Shown here piece by piece: positions 8,706 through 16,210 of a stretch of DNA of 32,608 nucleotides. Below the pieces are notes generated by a model. The model made no database searches, was not told the origin of the DNA, and saw only the letters and a program-made list of their open reading frames with translations. Position 1 is the first letter of the stretch, and every line of letters begins with the position of its first letter. Position numbers and translations under genes: made by a program. Source of the stretch: CAYWNA01 sp964459305 (GTDB taxonomy: Bacteria > Planctomycetota > Planctomycetia > Pirellulales > Pirellulaceae); assembly GCA_964459305.1 (NCBI GenBank), contig CAYWNA010000148.1:1-32608 (forward strand). Direction: 5' to 3'.

Positions 8706-8768
8706 GTAGGGCCGGTTCCTACCGGCCGGGCGTTTGATTGTCGATCGGCCGGTAGGAACCGGCCCTAC
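8706..8768. repeat. Perfect 23-bp inverted repeat, REP-like intergenic element
   Basis: Bases 8706-8728 and 8746-8768 are exact reverse complements, separated by 17 bases. Each arm is itself partly palindromic (GGCCGG...CCGGCC). The element fills most of the 93-base gap between two co-directional minus-strand genes. It is too long and GC-rich, and lacks a U-tract, for a classical intrinsic terminator. It resembles repetitive extragenic palindromes that are mobilised in bacterial genomes. In RNA it would form a very stable hairpin that could reduce read-through or protect the upstream 3' end. Confidence 0.85.
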
Positions 8769-8784
8769 GCCTGCTGCCACAACG

Positions 8785-11700
8785 CTAACGAGGCGGTCGC
8801 TCACTTGGTCCACGCTCCGCAGCCCCCGGTCCACGCCCCTGACCGCCGGATCGACCTTGCCCGCCGCCTTGCCCGCGACGCTGCCCACCGCCTTGTCCGC
8901 GACGCTGCCCACCGCCTTGTCCGCGACGCTGCTCACCGGCTTGTCCCTGACCGCCAGGCCGACGCTGTTCGCCAGCTTGTCCGCCACCGGGGCCGAACTT
9001 CCTTTGACTTCGATCGCCGGTTGCCAGCATCGGGGCTCCGATCGGTTGCTCAATCACCTTGCCCGGGGTTAGAGACTTCCCAGCAAGACCGGGATGCTCG
9101 GGGGCGTAACGATGGATCTTGAACACGGCATTCCATTGGTGCCCACGATGATCCGTACCAGGCACACCGTCGGCGGAGAGAATGCCTTCGCGAACCACGG
9201 AGTTGGCGTACCGCCACACGATCTCGCCGTCGGGCGTGACCTCAATGAAGTTGCCAACACACCCAGCACAGATCAGCGTATTGCCGTTCGGCAGCCGATG
9301 TGCCCCGGAGATTTCCGATGAATAGAACGCTTTCGGCGGATCGGCTTGGTACTCCCAGACAATCGGAGCCTCGTAGCTCGTATAGCGACCATTCTCATTA
9401 ACCGGCGTTTTGATCTCGATGACGCTTGAGAAGCCACGATCCAACCCATTGTTGAAGATCAGCATGTTGCCTGCACCAGGACAGTCGTCCGGAATCCACT
9501 GGGCGTCATGCTGCTGGAAGAGTTGGCGGTCCTCGCGCCGTCCGTTCTGGTAAGAGATGGGATTGCCCCATCGCCAGAGCAAGTGTCCGCCCGGTCCGGC
9601 CGCTTCTTCCGTCGTCGTGGCATGGTCGATGATCCAAATCTCGTTGAAACCGCGGGCGCTGAGAACGATCTGGTCAAGATCAGCGTTGTAGTCAATCGAG
9701 TTGCCGTGATTCCAGAACGCCGGGATGCCACGTTGTGAACCGTGAACGTCGATCAATTCGGGGTGTTCAGAAACATCTCCGTAGTTCGCCTTCGTGCGAT
9801 CGAAGTCCTGAATCATGTGATCCCACACGTGCCACTTCCATACAATCTCGCCGGACTTGGGACCGGTCTTCTTCACCTCGATAATATGTTCGGGGAAGAG
9901 ATGTCCGTCACGGAGTTGCCGAGGATCGAAACCGGCCTCGATGCATTCCTCCTGACCCTTGTACTCAACGGCCAAGAGCAGCACATTTCCATTGGGCATC
10001 GGGGCGATGTCGTGATGCGATAGCACTCTGTCGGTGGAATATTCGAATTCCCAGACCAGATTGCCCTCCCAGTCGTACTCTTCCAGCCGCCCGCCTTCGC
10101 CGCCCCGTGTGAAGTTGCCGTTCTTCGTGAAGCAACAGTGCAGCAGATGACCGTTCTCGAGCAGGTAGACCGACTGCCCCGGCTCGTACTCCGTAGCCCA
10201 GCGATTCACGACGCGGCCTTCGTTGTCCATCAGGTAGACCATTGTGTTGTGCTTCGGAGCGAACAGTGTGTAACCATTGAATGCTCGCGTGTCGTTGATC
10301 AACAAACCGAGCGTTTGGCCATCGGCTCGGACTTCGTCATCGCCTGGGACTCCGTGGCCCAGATCAACGCCGGAGCTTTCCAGCAATGACGGTCGCAAGG
10401 CCGTGTCAGGCCGTCGAGGCGTTTGCGGCTGTCGAGCCATTTGTGGTCGTCGAGTCGTTTGCGACTGCCCGGTGGTCCGTGGTCGGTTGTTGACTATTTG
10501 GCCGTTAGGCGCGTTCTTGATGCCCGCTGATCTCACAGGCCGAAAACCGATGTGATAGTAGCTGTGATTCGGGTCGTCGGGACCACGGTAGTAGGATGGG
10601 TTTCGATTCGAAACGCGGCCGTGTCCCCACTCACCGTTGTACCAGTTGCCACTTCTGAGCACGCGATAGGTGTTGCCGTCCTGAACCGGCGTGCCGGCAT
10701 TGGGGCCGGTTGGATTGTCGGAAGGACCATCGGCGTAGTAGTCACGGTTGTACCAGTCGCCGGTCCATTCCCAGACGTTGCCCGACATGTCATAGAGGCC
10801 AAAGCCATTGGCCCCGTCGCTCGTCTGATACGTCTCTTGCGAACCCGGCCAATTGAATTGATTTTTTGACCTTGCTGTTCCGTCGTAGAAAGCAACTGGC
10901 GTCGTCCATGGAAACGGTCCTGTTTCATACGGGTCGTCAGAGTTCGGCCAATTGGCTCGACGTGTATCCGGTTCATCGCCCCAGGGGAAGATGCGATAGG
11001 CTTCGGTCAAGCCACCGCGTCCCGCATACTCCCATTCCGCCTCGGTCGGAAGTCGATATCCGTTCTTCGTGAAGTCGCGCGCCCACGTTCGGGTGTCGTA
11101 GCACGGAACATGGTTCTCTTTCTCGCTAAGCCAGTTGCAGTAGGCCGTCGCACCGTGCCATCGGATACAAACGACGGGATGCTTTTCCTTGCCTGGACGA
11201 ACAACAATGCGATTCTCGGAATTCAACGCCAGTTGCGAAGCTTCGTCCGAGGCGCACGTGTCGCAGTAGACGATATCCGTATCGGCCTGCACGACCCGTC
11301 CGTCACGCACTTCGATGGTCTTCGCCGTCCTGGAATCGTTTAAGAACTCGCAGTACTGCCCGTTGGTGATCTCGGTTCGTTGCATATGGAACGCGTCGAT
11401 CGAAACCGGGTGGATCGGAACTTCATCGTTGCGATGCTCCCGTCCACCAAGGTCATGATGGTCGCCCATCTCGAATTGACCGGCAGGAATCAACGCGAAG
11501 CCTTCCGCTGGAGCGGGCTTTGCCCGGCGAGGCATATCCGCGTCCGTTCGCGGGGCGCTCTGACTGCCCATTGGCGGTCGGTTGTCGGTTTTAGGGGAAC
11601 GTGGCTGACCCGCAGGCGGGCGACTGCGTTCGGCGCCGCCAGGCCCTCCCATGGCATCAGCAGGACGCATTTCATCACGTGAGAGGTTCCCATCGCCATC

Positions 11701-12153
11701 TTTGTCGAGCGTTTTTAGTGATGCGACCGCGTCTGCAATTTCGCTGGCCGATAGTTCGCCGTCGTGGTTCGTATCAAGGGCCAAGATGACAGGATTTCGA
11801 GAACCGCCGCCGCCCTGACCGCCACCGGGACCTCGTTGTCCACGGCCGGTACCACGTTGACCTCCGCCTTGCGGTCCGCGTTGCCGGCCGCCCTGTCGTC
11901 CACCCTGCAACCCGCGTTGGGCATCACCTTGGGGCCCCCTCATGTCGTCCGAACGCCTTTGCCCGCCTTGGCCAGCCCGGTCTCCCTGCCCCGGCCCACG
12001 CGGTTGGCCCATCCCTCGCTGATCTTGCTCTCGCCGTTCCGGAACCGTGTCACGCTGATACGGATCGGGCGATCGCAATTGCCCGTTTGCCACTGGCACC
12101 ACCAGACAACATAATACGGGCACGAGGCCGACATGGTAAACGAATCGCTTCAT
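8785..12153 (-). CDS. EF-hand / SUMF1-like / arylsulfotransferase-like fusion protein, secreted
   Basis: A 1122-residue exoprotein that heads the four-gene run. Residues 1-24 are a signal peptide. Residues 40-118 are Gln/Gly/Arg-rich. Two EF-hand loops follow at Asp127-Glu138 and Asp150-Glu161. Residues about 218-542 are a SUMF1/FGE-sulfatase domain ('FALIPAGQFEMG', 'RLPTEAEWEYAGRGG', 'MSGNVWEWTGDWY', 'HIGFRPV'). The cysteines of true formylglycine-generating enzymes are absent from the catalytic segment (500-518 reads 'RSGNWYNGEWGHG'), so it is unlikely to be an FGE. Residues about 615-1015 are an ASST-like propeller with 'FWNHGNSIDYN' (His815) and 'FQQHDAQW' (His882). The tail (1054-1122) is repetitive Gly/Gln/Arg. 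A strong Shine-Dalgarno GGGAGGA lies seven bases before the ATG, and a putative ECF-type promoter lies about 145 bases upstream. Confidence 0.87.
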   Translation of the reverse strand: MKRFVYHVGLVPVLCCLVVPVANGQLRSPDPYQRDTVPERREQDQRGMGQPRGPGQGDRAGQGGQRRSDDMRGPQGDAQRGLQGGRQGGRQRGPQGGGQRGTGRGQRGPGGGQGGGGSRNPVILALDTNHDGELSASEIADAVASLKTLDKDGDGNLSRDEMRPADAMGGPGGAERSRPPAGQPRSPKTDNRPPMGSQSAPRTDADMPRRAKPAPAEGFALIPAGQFEMGDHHDLGGREHRNDEVPIHPVSIDAFHMQRTEITNGQYCEFLNDSRTAKTIEVRDGRVVQADTDIVYCDTCASDEASQLALNSENRIVVRPGKEKHPVVCIRWHGATAYCNWLSEKENHVPCYDTRTWARDFTKNGYRLPTEAEWEYAGRGGLTEAYRIFPWGDEPDTRRANWPNSDDPYETGPFPWTTPVAFYDGTARSKNQFNWPGSQETYQTSDGANGFGLYDMSGNVWEWTGDWYNRDYYADGPSDNPTGPNAGTPVQDGNTYRVLRSGNWYNGEWGHGRVSNRNPSYYRGPDDPNHSYYHIGFRPVRSAGIKNAPNGQIVNNRPRTTGQSQTTRRPQMARQPQTPRRPDTALRPSLLESSGVDLGHGVPGDDEVRADGQTLGLLINDTRAFNGYTLFAPKHNTMVYLMDNEGRVVNRWATEYEPGQSVYLLENGHLLHCCFTKNGNFTRGGEGGRLEEYDWEGNLVWEFEYSTDRVLSHHDIAPMPNGNVLLLAVEYKGQEECIEAGFDPRQLRDGHLFPEHIIEVKKTGPKSGEIVWKWHVWDHMIQDFDRTKANYGDVSEHPELIDVHGSQRGIPAFWNHGNSIDYNADLDQIVLSARGFNEIWIIDHATTTEEAAGPGGHLLWRWGNPISYQNGRREDRQLFQQHDAQWIPDDCPGAGNMLIFNNGLDRGFSSVIEIKTPVNENGRYTSYEAPIVWEYQADPPKAFYSSEISGAHRLPNGNTLICAGCVGNFIEVTPDGEIVWRYANSVVREGILSADGVPGTDHRGHQWNAVFKIHRYAPEHPGLAGKSLTPGKVIEQPIGAPMLATGDRSQRKFGPGGGQAGEQRRPGGQGQAGEQRRGQGGGQRRGQGGGQRRGQGGGQGRSGGQGRGPGAAERGPSERPPR
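8857..8952 (-). repeat. 24-bp tandem repeat inside the 3' end of the coding region
   Basis: Three near-identical 24-bp units start at 8857, 8881 and 8905 (the last two are exact copies), followed by a degenerate fourth. They encode the 'RGQGGGQR' octapeptide repeats in the C-terminal tail of the EF-hand/SUMF1-like/ASST-like protein. The unit is in-frame, so copy number could change by slippage without a frameshift. Confidence 0.8.
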
Positions 12154-12394
12154 CGGTCAGTCCTCCCTCGAGTTGAAGAAACTTGTGGATTGCGAGCGGC
12201 ACGGCGGAAGCCGCTGACATTTGAAACCAACGAACAGCTTCGTGCCGCTCACCCACTCAGTTCATTGGCGTTAGCTTCTCATCCGGCCAATAAGAGAAAA
12301 CCGAAAAGGGCTTGCGCTCGTTTACCAGCGGGGGAAGATTTTCCCAAAACAACTCAGGCAAGGCCAAAGTTCGCCGGACGCGAGATCGAGTCTC
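12154..12394. other. Leader and promoter region, no gene seen
   Basis: This stretch holds the untranslated leader of the large minus-strand gene, its Shine-Dalgarno (about 12161-12168) and promoter A. The plus-strand ORF across it looks like chance. I see no structured RNA motif I can name in the leader. Confidence 0.5.
12299..12326 (-). promoter_or_regulatory. Putative ECF-sigma promoter A (GGTAAAC-N16-CGGTT)
   Basis: On the minus strand GGTAAAC (12326-12320) and CGGTT (12303-12299) are separated by exactly 16 bases. The same pair with the same spacing occurs at 14336-14309 and 16238-16211. The flank is conserved too: a pyrimidine tract plus GCTGG just before the first box, with an A-rich tract further up, and TTATTG after the second box. 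A GG(T)AAC-like -35 with a C/GGTT-like -10 at about 16 bases is the usual layout of ECF promoters. It would drive the 12153-to-2612 gene run with a leader of about 140 bases. Confidence 0.6.
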
Positions 12395-12614
12395 TTACCG
12401 AACTCCGATTTGCTCAGCCCCGACCTGGGCGAGATCTTCTGAGTGCCGATGATATCCCAGTAGATGTGTGACCACCCTCGTTACCTTAGTGGTACTGCAC
12501 TGCCAACTCGTCAAACGCCGACCGGTCGCCCGCCCTCAGACGCAGCATCAATCTCGTGTGGAGATCCTCGGCAATAATCCAACGGGAGTTGTGTCGGCTT
12601 GGTACGGCTATCAT
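12395..12614 (-). pseudogene. ECF sigma factor relic (N-terminal region 2 only, frameshifted)
   Basis: The ATG at 12614 overlaps the stop of the upstream 161-aa gene (ATGA). It opens a 42-codon frame with 'HTRLMLRLRAGDRSAFDEL', a typical beginning of ECF sigma factors, and stops at 12486. Shifting one base, the next frame reads 'KVTRVVTHLLGYHRHSEDLAQ', which matches region 2.1-2.2 of ECF factors (LLG...EDLaQ). It ends at a TAA at 12397-12395. Regions 2.3-4 are missing. A single-base insertion near 12490 plus 3' loss would explain it. The call rests on pattern memory but the two halves join in the right order. Confidence 0.6.
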
Positions 12615-13096
12615 GTCGATTCCCACGATGCGGTCTTGGCTTCTTCCCACTTCTGAATCAGGTCTTCAGAGACACCGACCTTTCTTGCCACTGCCCGGCG
12701 AGATACTTCGCTGCGTTGGCCTCGGGTTCGACGCCAGACCCCGGATTGAGGAAAGAACTCGAACTGCCAGTCCACAAGCGGACTCTTGTTGATAGGCCCG
12801 TCGGGACCAATCGCCAGCTTGGATTCGGCCGTCGCATCGTCACTGGAGCCCTCCGATGACGTGAACGCGGCCTGCCAAGCTGCGACGGCCTCCTCCGGCA
12901 CTCCCACCTCCTCAGCGACTGTCGCACGAGACACGACCCGCGGCAGGCCTCGACGATAACTTCCCTTGGTATACAAGGATGCGCGAGTCCACCGGTTGCC
13001 ACGAAGGTTGAACCGGAAGTGCCATTCAACAAGGGGATCTGGATCAACCTGCCCACTTGGTCCAACTGCGAGCAGTTTGAGGGCCTTCTGGTTCAC
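12611..13096 (-). CDS. Unrecognised protein made of two tandem copies of a ~60-aa module
   Basis: 161 residues with a GTG start. A GAGGAG lies about 12 bases upstream, and the gap to the previous stop is 18 bases, so it is in the same transcript as the RG-rich helical protein. Residues 10-76 and 95-153 align: Ala-Val/Ile-Gly-Pro-x-Gly, then 'PLVEWHF' versus 'PLVDWQF', then Trp-x-Arg, then 'VVSRATVAEEVGV' versus 'EVSRRAVARKVGV', then a Trp followed by Ala-rich or acidic residues. There is no signal peptide or membrane segment, so it is probably cytoplasmic. The second half of each module could form a small helix-turn-helix-like unit (SRxxVAxxVGV). Function unknown. Its stop overlaps the start of the ECF relic, so it may once have been a sigma-associated regulator (inference). 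Confidence 0.8.
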   Translation of the reverse strand: MNQKALKLLAVGPSGQVDPDPLVEWHFRFNLRGNRWTRASLYTKGSYRRGLPRVVSRATVAEEVGVPEEAVAAWQAAFTSSEGSSDDATAESKLAIGPDGPINKSPLVDWQFEFFPQSGVWRRTRGQRSEVSRRAVARKVGVSEDLIQKWEEAKTASWEST

Positions 13097-13114
13097 TGTT
13101 GCGCACGTCTCCTC

Positions 13115-14239
13115 TTAGTTGTCCGTGGCGGGACGTTGTGGCCGTCCTTGACCGCCTTGGCCCTGGCCACGATCGCGACCACCTTGTCCACCGCCGCGTC
13201 CACCGCGACCGCCACCACCGCGCAAGGCGTCTTCCGGCAGTTCCAGAGGCTCGCCCTTCATCTGTTCAAATGTCTTTTTCTGGCTGGCCGTCAGAATGGC
13301 CAACACCTTGTTGTCGGACTCTTTGCGAAACTCTGTCATCTTCTCTCGGATCTGCTCGCGATCACCCGACTGGAACAACGATTCCATCTGAGAACGAATA
13401 CTCTCCCTCGATTCGTTTTGCACTTTCTCTATTTGTTCCTTTTGTCGAGTGGTAATGCCGAGTTTCTTGCTCACCTCGGGATCCTGCAATGCTCGCACGC
13501 CTAGAACCTGGACGTAGATCTCGTCGAGCCGCTTCATCTGGTGGGGCAACAGAATCTCGTTGAGCTTTTCCTTTTCTATCTTGGTTCGCTCCTCGGCCTG
13601 CTTGCGGCGTTCTTCCATCATCTTTTGGCGTTCTTCATCCGATAGATCCTGAGAACCTCGCTGGCCGCCGCGATCTTGAAATTGAACGAAAAACTCGCCA
13701 CGCTCCAGTTCCATCTCCGATACGCCAAGCCGCCCCTGTCCACCGCGATCACCTTGCCCACCGCGGTCACCTCGACCGTCACGTCCACCTTGCCCGCCGC
13801 GATCACCTCGACCGTCACGACCGCCTTGTCCTCTCTGGCCGCCTCGCTCGCGCCCGGCATCCCGCCCACCTTGTCCGCCACCGAATTGGCTGCGAAGCTC
13901 CTCCTCGAGTTTTCGAATGCCTTCGATTTGGTCATCGACCAATTCGAGTTCCTTTTGCACCGCTGGGATGCGCAACAGGGCTAAACGGCTGATGCCAAAT
14001 CCGCCTCTGCCGCCGCCTCCGCCTTGCCCTCCGCCGCGCTGGCCTTGCCCTCCACCGCGCTGGCCCTGGCCTCGACGATCCTGATCACCTCGTTCACGAT
14101 CGGCTCGATCTTCGCCACGCCTTTGTCCCTGCGCGCGTCGCTGGGGGTCTCCCGGTCGGTCAGCGCCTTGGGAAAACGCCGTGCCGGCCAAGATCGGAAC
14201 GGCGAAAACAAACAAAATTCCCACTACTACTCGTCTCAT
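13115..14239 (-). CDS. Secreted RG-rich helical protein with LTxxQ-like repeats
   Basis: A 374-residue protein. The ATG at 14239 is chosen because AAAGGAG lies eight bases upstream, it begins a clean signal peptide (1-24, 'LAGTAFSQ'), and a longer frame reaching 14437 would run through promoter B. Low-complexity Arg/Gly/Gln/Asp tracts occupy about 28-80, 120-170 and 340-368. Between them are charged helices (88-118, 198-245) and two LTxxQ-like units, 'LGITTRQKEQIEKVQNESR' (260-278) and 'LTASQKKTFEQMKGEP' (316-331). These recall CpxP/Spy-type periplasmic proteins, though homology is unproven. No enzyme signature is seen. A broken paralog lies upstream at 15631-16191. Promoter B lies about 70 bases before the start codon. 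RG tracts in a secreted protein suggest polyanion or calcium-gel binding (inference). Confidence 0.82.
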   Translation of the reverse strand: MRRVVVGILFVFAVPILAGTAFSQGADRPGDPQRRAQGQRRGEDRADRERGDQDRRGQGQRGGGQGQRGGGQGGGGGRGGFGISRLALLRIPAVQKELELVDDQIEGIRKLEEELRSQFGGGQGGRDAGRERGGQRGQGGRDGRGDRGGQGGRDGRGDRGGQGDRGGQGRLGVSEMELERGEFFVQFQDRGGQRGSQDLSDEERQKMMEERRKQAEERTKIEKEKLNEILLPHQMKRLDEIYVQVLGVRALQDPEVSKKLGITTRQKEQIEKVQNESRESIRSQMESLFQSGDREQIREKMTEFRKESDNKVLAILTASQKKTFEQMKGEPLELPEDALRGGGGRGGRGGGQGGRDRGQGQGGQGRPQRPATDN

Positions 14240-14308
14240 TCTAGTGCTCCTTTCAAATAGGGTGCTACAAAACGTGGCGACTGAAGCAACTCTCACACAA
14301 TAAGTGAG

Positions 14309-14336
14309 AACCGATAACGGTCCCCGATTGTTTACC
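14309..14336 (-). promoter_or_regulatory. Putative ECF-sigma promoter B (GGTAAAC-N16-CGGTT)
   Basis: Minus-strand GGTAAAC at 14336-14330 and CGGTT at 14313-14309, spacer 16 bases, with a pyrimidine-rich CTCCGCT just before and TTATTG shortly after, as in promoter A. The expected transcript start is about 60 bases before the ATG at 14239. It would drive the RG-rich helical protein, the duplicated-module protein and the ECF relic. Confidence 0.62.
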
Positions 14337-14464
14337 AGCGGAGGAGATCTTTTCTGAAAAGAACATAGAGAAAGCCAGGCGTTGTCAGAGGGGCACTGAC
14401 CGTCAACCGAATTCGGCCGGGGATTTGCAGCCGACACACTGAACCGTCGATGCCGCTCGCCGGG

Positions 14465-15559
14465 CTAGCCAAGAAATAGAGAGTTGTAAGTGAGCCAGCG
14501 AAACGTCACGATCGTGCACACTAAGCATAGCCACCACGAGGCAATTTGGGCACCACGGTAGCGTCGGAGGATGATGAGAATGCCACAAGCAGCCACGAAT
14601 ACCGTCATCTTGAATGTGCACAGGAGGATTGGGCTCTCAATAAGCTTAGCTCCCAACGGATTCAACTCCAGAAACCCTCCTGCTTGCTGAGCGGCTAAGG
14701 TGAGCAAGAAGTCCAATCCACCAAGCATGCACAGCAGCACGACGTTCCGCACGACCATCCCAATGCCATCGCCATCGCGGTCTCTCTCACGCCATCGCAC
14801 TCCGCTGGCGGGTCGGTGAGTCAGGAGAGTTCCCGTAGCGATCACCGCCAGCAGCATGGCCGTTACGGTCATCCCATAGCTGGCCGGCTTCGAGCTTAGG
14901 AAGCCGCGCCATTTTGATTTCACGTGAGACCCATGGATTCCTGCCACCATGGATTCGTATTCGTCTACGATGGTACGCACACGTTCGGCCAATTCGGGCG
15001 TTGGTTCGAATTTGTCCACGACGCGGCCCCAATCAGCCGAACTGATCCAGGGGACTTCTTGATCCATCAACGACTGAACCTTGGCTTCGCTTGCGGCATC
15101 GGAGAGCAGGATATTCAAGATGGAAACGGGATCTGCCGAACGAATTAAACCTGCCGGGCCGTCCTCCAGCACAATCAGCAGCCCATTCTCGTCGAGCTGT
15201 CGTTCAACTCGTGCAAACGCGGACGACTGCCGGTCTGGGTCACCTTGCCGCCCCCCACGACCGCCCCCGCGGCCCCGTGGACCTCGACCTCGATCTCGAC
15301 CTCGAAACCGTCCTGTTAAGCCCTCGTCGGGGATTAGATGGTCATTTACGAGGACAGCATCGCCGCGCCGTCCAACTACGTACGGAGGAGGGAGATATTG
15401 TCCGTGGAAAATGACAAAACCGTTGTCGATTGGCTGCCCGTAGACCGTCTCAACCGGTTCCGTCTCACTATCCGGACTGTCCTCGTCCGCAGCTCCCGCG
15501 CAAACGCCAACAAGAAACATCCACGACACGACGCATAAGGTGGCTCTCCTACGTGACAT
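14465..15559 (-). CDS. Membrane protein with signal peptide, RG tract and DUF5658-like C-terminus
   Basis: 364 residues. A signal peptide (1-22) is followed by an extracytoplasmic region with an Arg/Gly tract (84-107) and a mixed alpha/beta part (115-215). Four hydrophobic segments follow at about 229-247, 269-289, 309-331 and 338-356. The last three, with 'GGLDFLLTL', 'LELNPLGA', an intramembrane Lys317 and 'TYNSLF', match the pattern I know for DUF5658 (Asp-x-x-x-T, E-x-N-P, K). Function unknown. A Shine-Dalgarno AAGGAAGAG lies just before the ATG. It begins 72 bases after the stop of the broken paralog and presumably shares promoter C. The RG tract resembles those of its neighbours and could be the link to them. 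Confidence 0.72.
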   Translation of the reverse strand: MSRRRATLCVVSWMFLVGVCAGAADEDSPDSETEPVETVYGQPIDNGFVIFHGQYLPPPYVVGRRGDAVLVNDHLIPDEGLTGRFRGRDRGRGPRGRGGGRGGRQGDPDRQSSAFARVERQLDENGLLIVLEDGPAGLIRSADPVSILNILLSDAASEAKVQSLMDQEVPWISSADWGRVVDKFEPTPELAERVRTIVDEYESMVAGIHGSHVKSKWRGFLSSKPASYGMTVTAMLLAVIATGTLLTHRPASGVRWRERDRDGDGIGMVVRNVVLLCMLGGLDFLLTLAAQQAGGFLELNPLGAKLIESPILLCTFKMTVFVAACGILIILRRYRGAQIASWWLCLVCTIVTFRWLTYNSLFLG

Positions 15560-15630
15560 CTCTCTTCCTTATCGACTGCTGTACGTATCTGGTCCAACAC
15601 ACCACCAACGGGACAGCAATCCGTACATGG

Positions 15631-16191
15631 CTACCGAGGACCAAAAGGCAATCTCCTACCGAAGGATCCTCCTCGCGTGCCAGGGCCACGGGAGGATTCG
15701 CCGAACGGCCCTCCTCCGATGCCGTCGAACGGTTCGCCGGCCATTCCCTTCCATTTGTCTTGCTGAGCAGGAGTCAGCACTTCCATAAATCGCTCGTCGA
15801 GCATTCCGGAACGCCCTCGCCCCCCGCCCGGGGCCTCGCGGTTGGAAAGGAAAACGCGATTCGTTCTGAAGCGAAACGATCTTCTCTCGCTGCGTTGCCG
15901 TTAAGTCGAGTTTGTCAGCGATGTCGGGATCATCAAGGGCGTTTGCGCCTCGCTTCTGCAGGACGATCTCGTTGAAGCGCTTAACTTGGTCCGGATGGAG
16001 AATCTCGGCAATGACTTTTTTCGTGGCATCCCTGTGCTCTTGGTACTTTCGCATTCTCGCCAAATCCGTACTCTGCGAGTCACAGAACTGGCGGTAGACT
16101 CGCTGATGCTCTTCGCCGATCTGGTCGATCTATCACGTTCCTCGCCAAGCAACCACCGTTGAAAAGAGAGTCCGCACAAGAACGCCCAGGC
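15631..16191 (-). pseudogene. Broken paralog of the RG-rich LTxxQ-like protein
   Basis: Read on the minus strand, three frames join into one damaged protein. First, about 16191-16130 gives a hydrophobic leader-like piece ('AWAFLCGLSFQRWLLGEE') with no start codon. Next, about 16130-15830 gives 'IGEEHQRVYRQFC' and 'PDQVKRFNEIVLQKRGANAL', then 'LDLTATQREKIVSLQNESR', which parallels 'PHQMKRLDEIYVQVLGVRAL' and 'LGITTRQKEQIEKVQNESR' of the intact copy. After a shift in a G/C run near 15815-15830 the frame gives 'MEVLTPAQQDKWKGMAGEP' and a Gly/Arg tail, ending at TAG 15633-15631. A sequencing error could explain the second shift but not the missing start and N-terminal half. Promoter C is still conserved above it. 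Confidence 0.75.
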
Positions 16192-16210
16192 TACGGTTCC
16201 ACTATTACAA

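Noticed and set aside
6541..8709. A 722-codon plus-strand ORF
   Set aside because: It lies antisense to the ASST-like/SMP-30-like/EF-hand gene, has no signal or domain I can see, and is a typical GC-rich shadow frame.
8857..8952. CRISPR-like array
   Set aside because: The units are directly adjacent, 24 bases, without spacers, and encode an in-frame peptide repeat.
14240..14437. N-terminal extension of the RG-rich helical protein to 14437
   Set aside because: It would run through promoter B and place 66 residues before a perfect signal peptide; the ATG at 14239 has its own Shine-Dalgarno.
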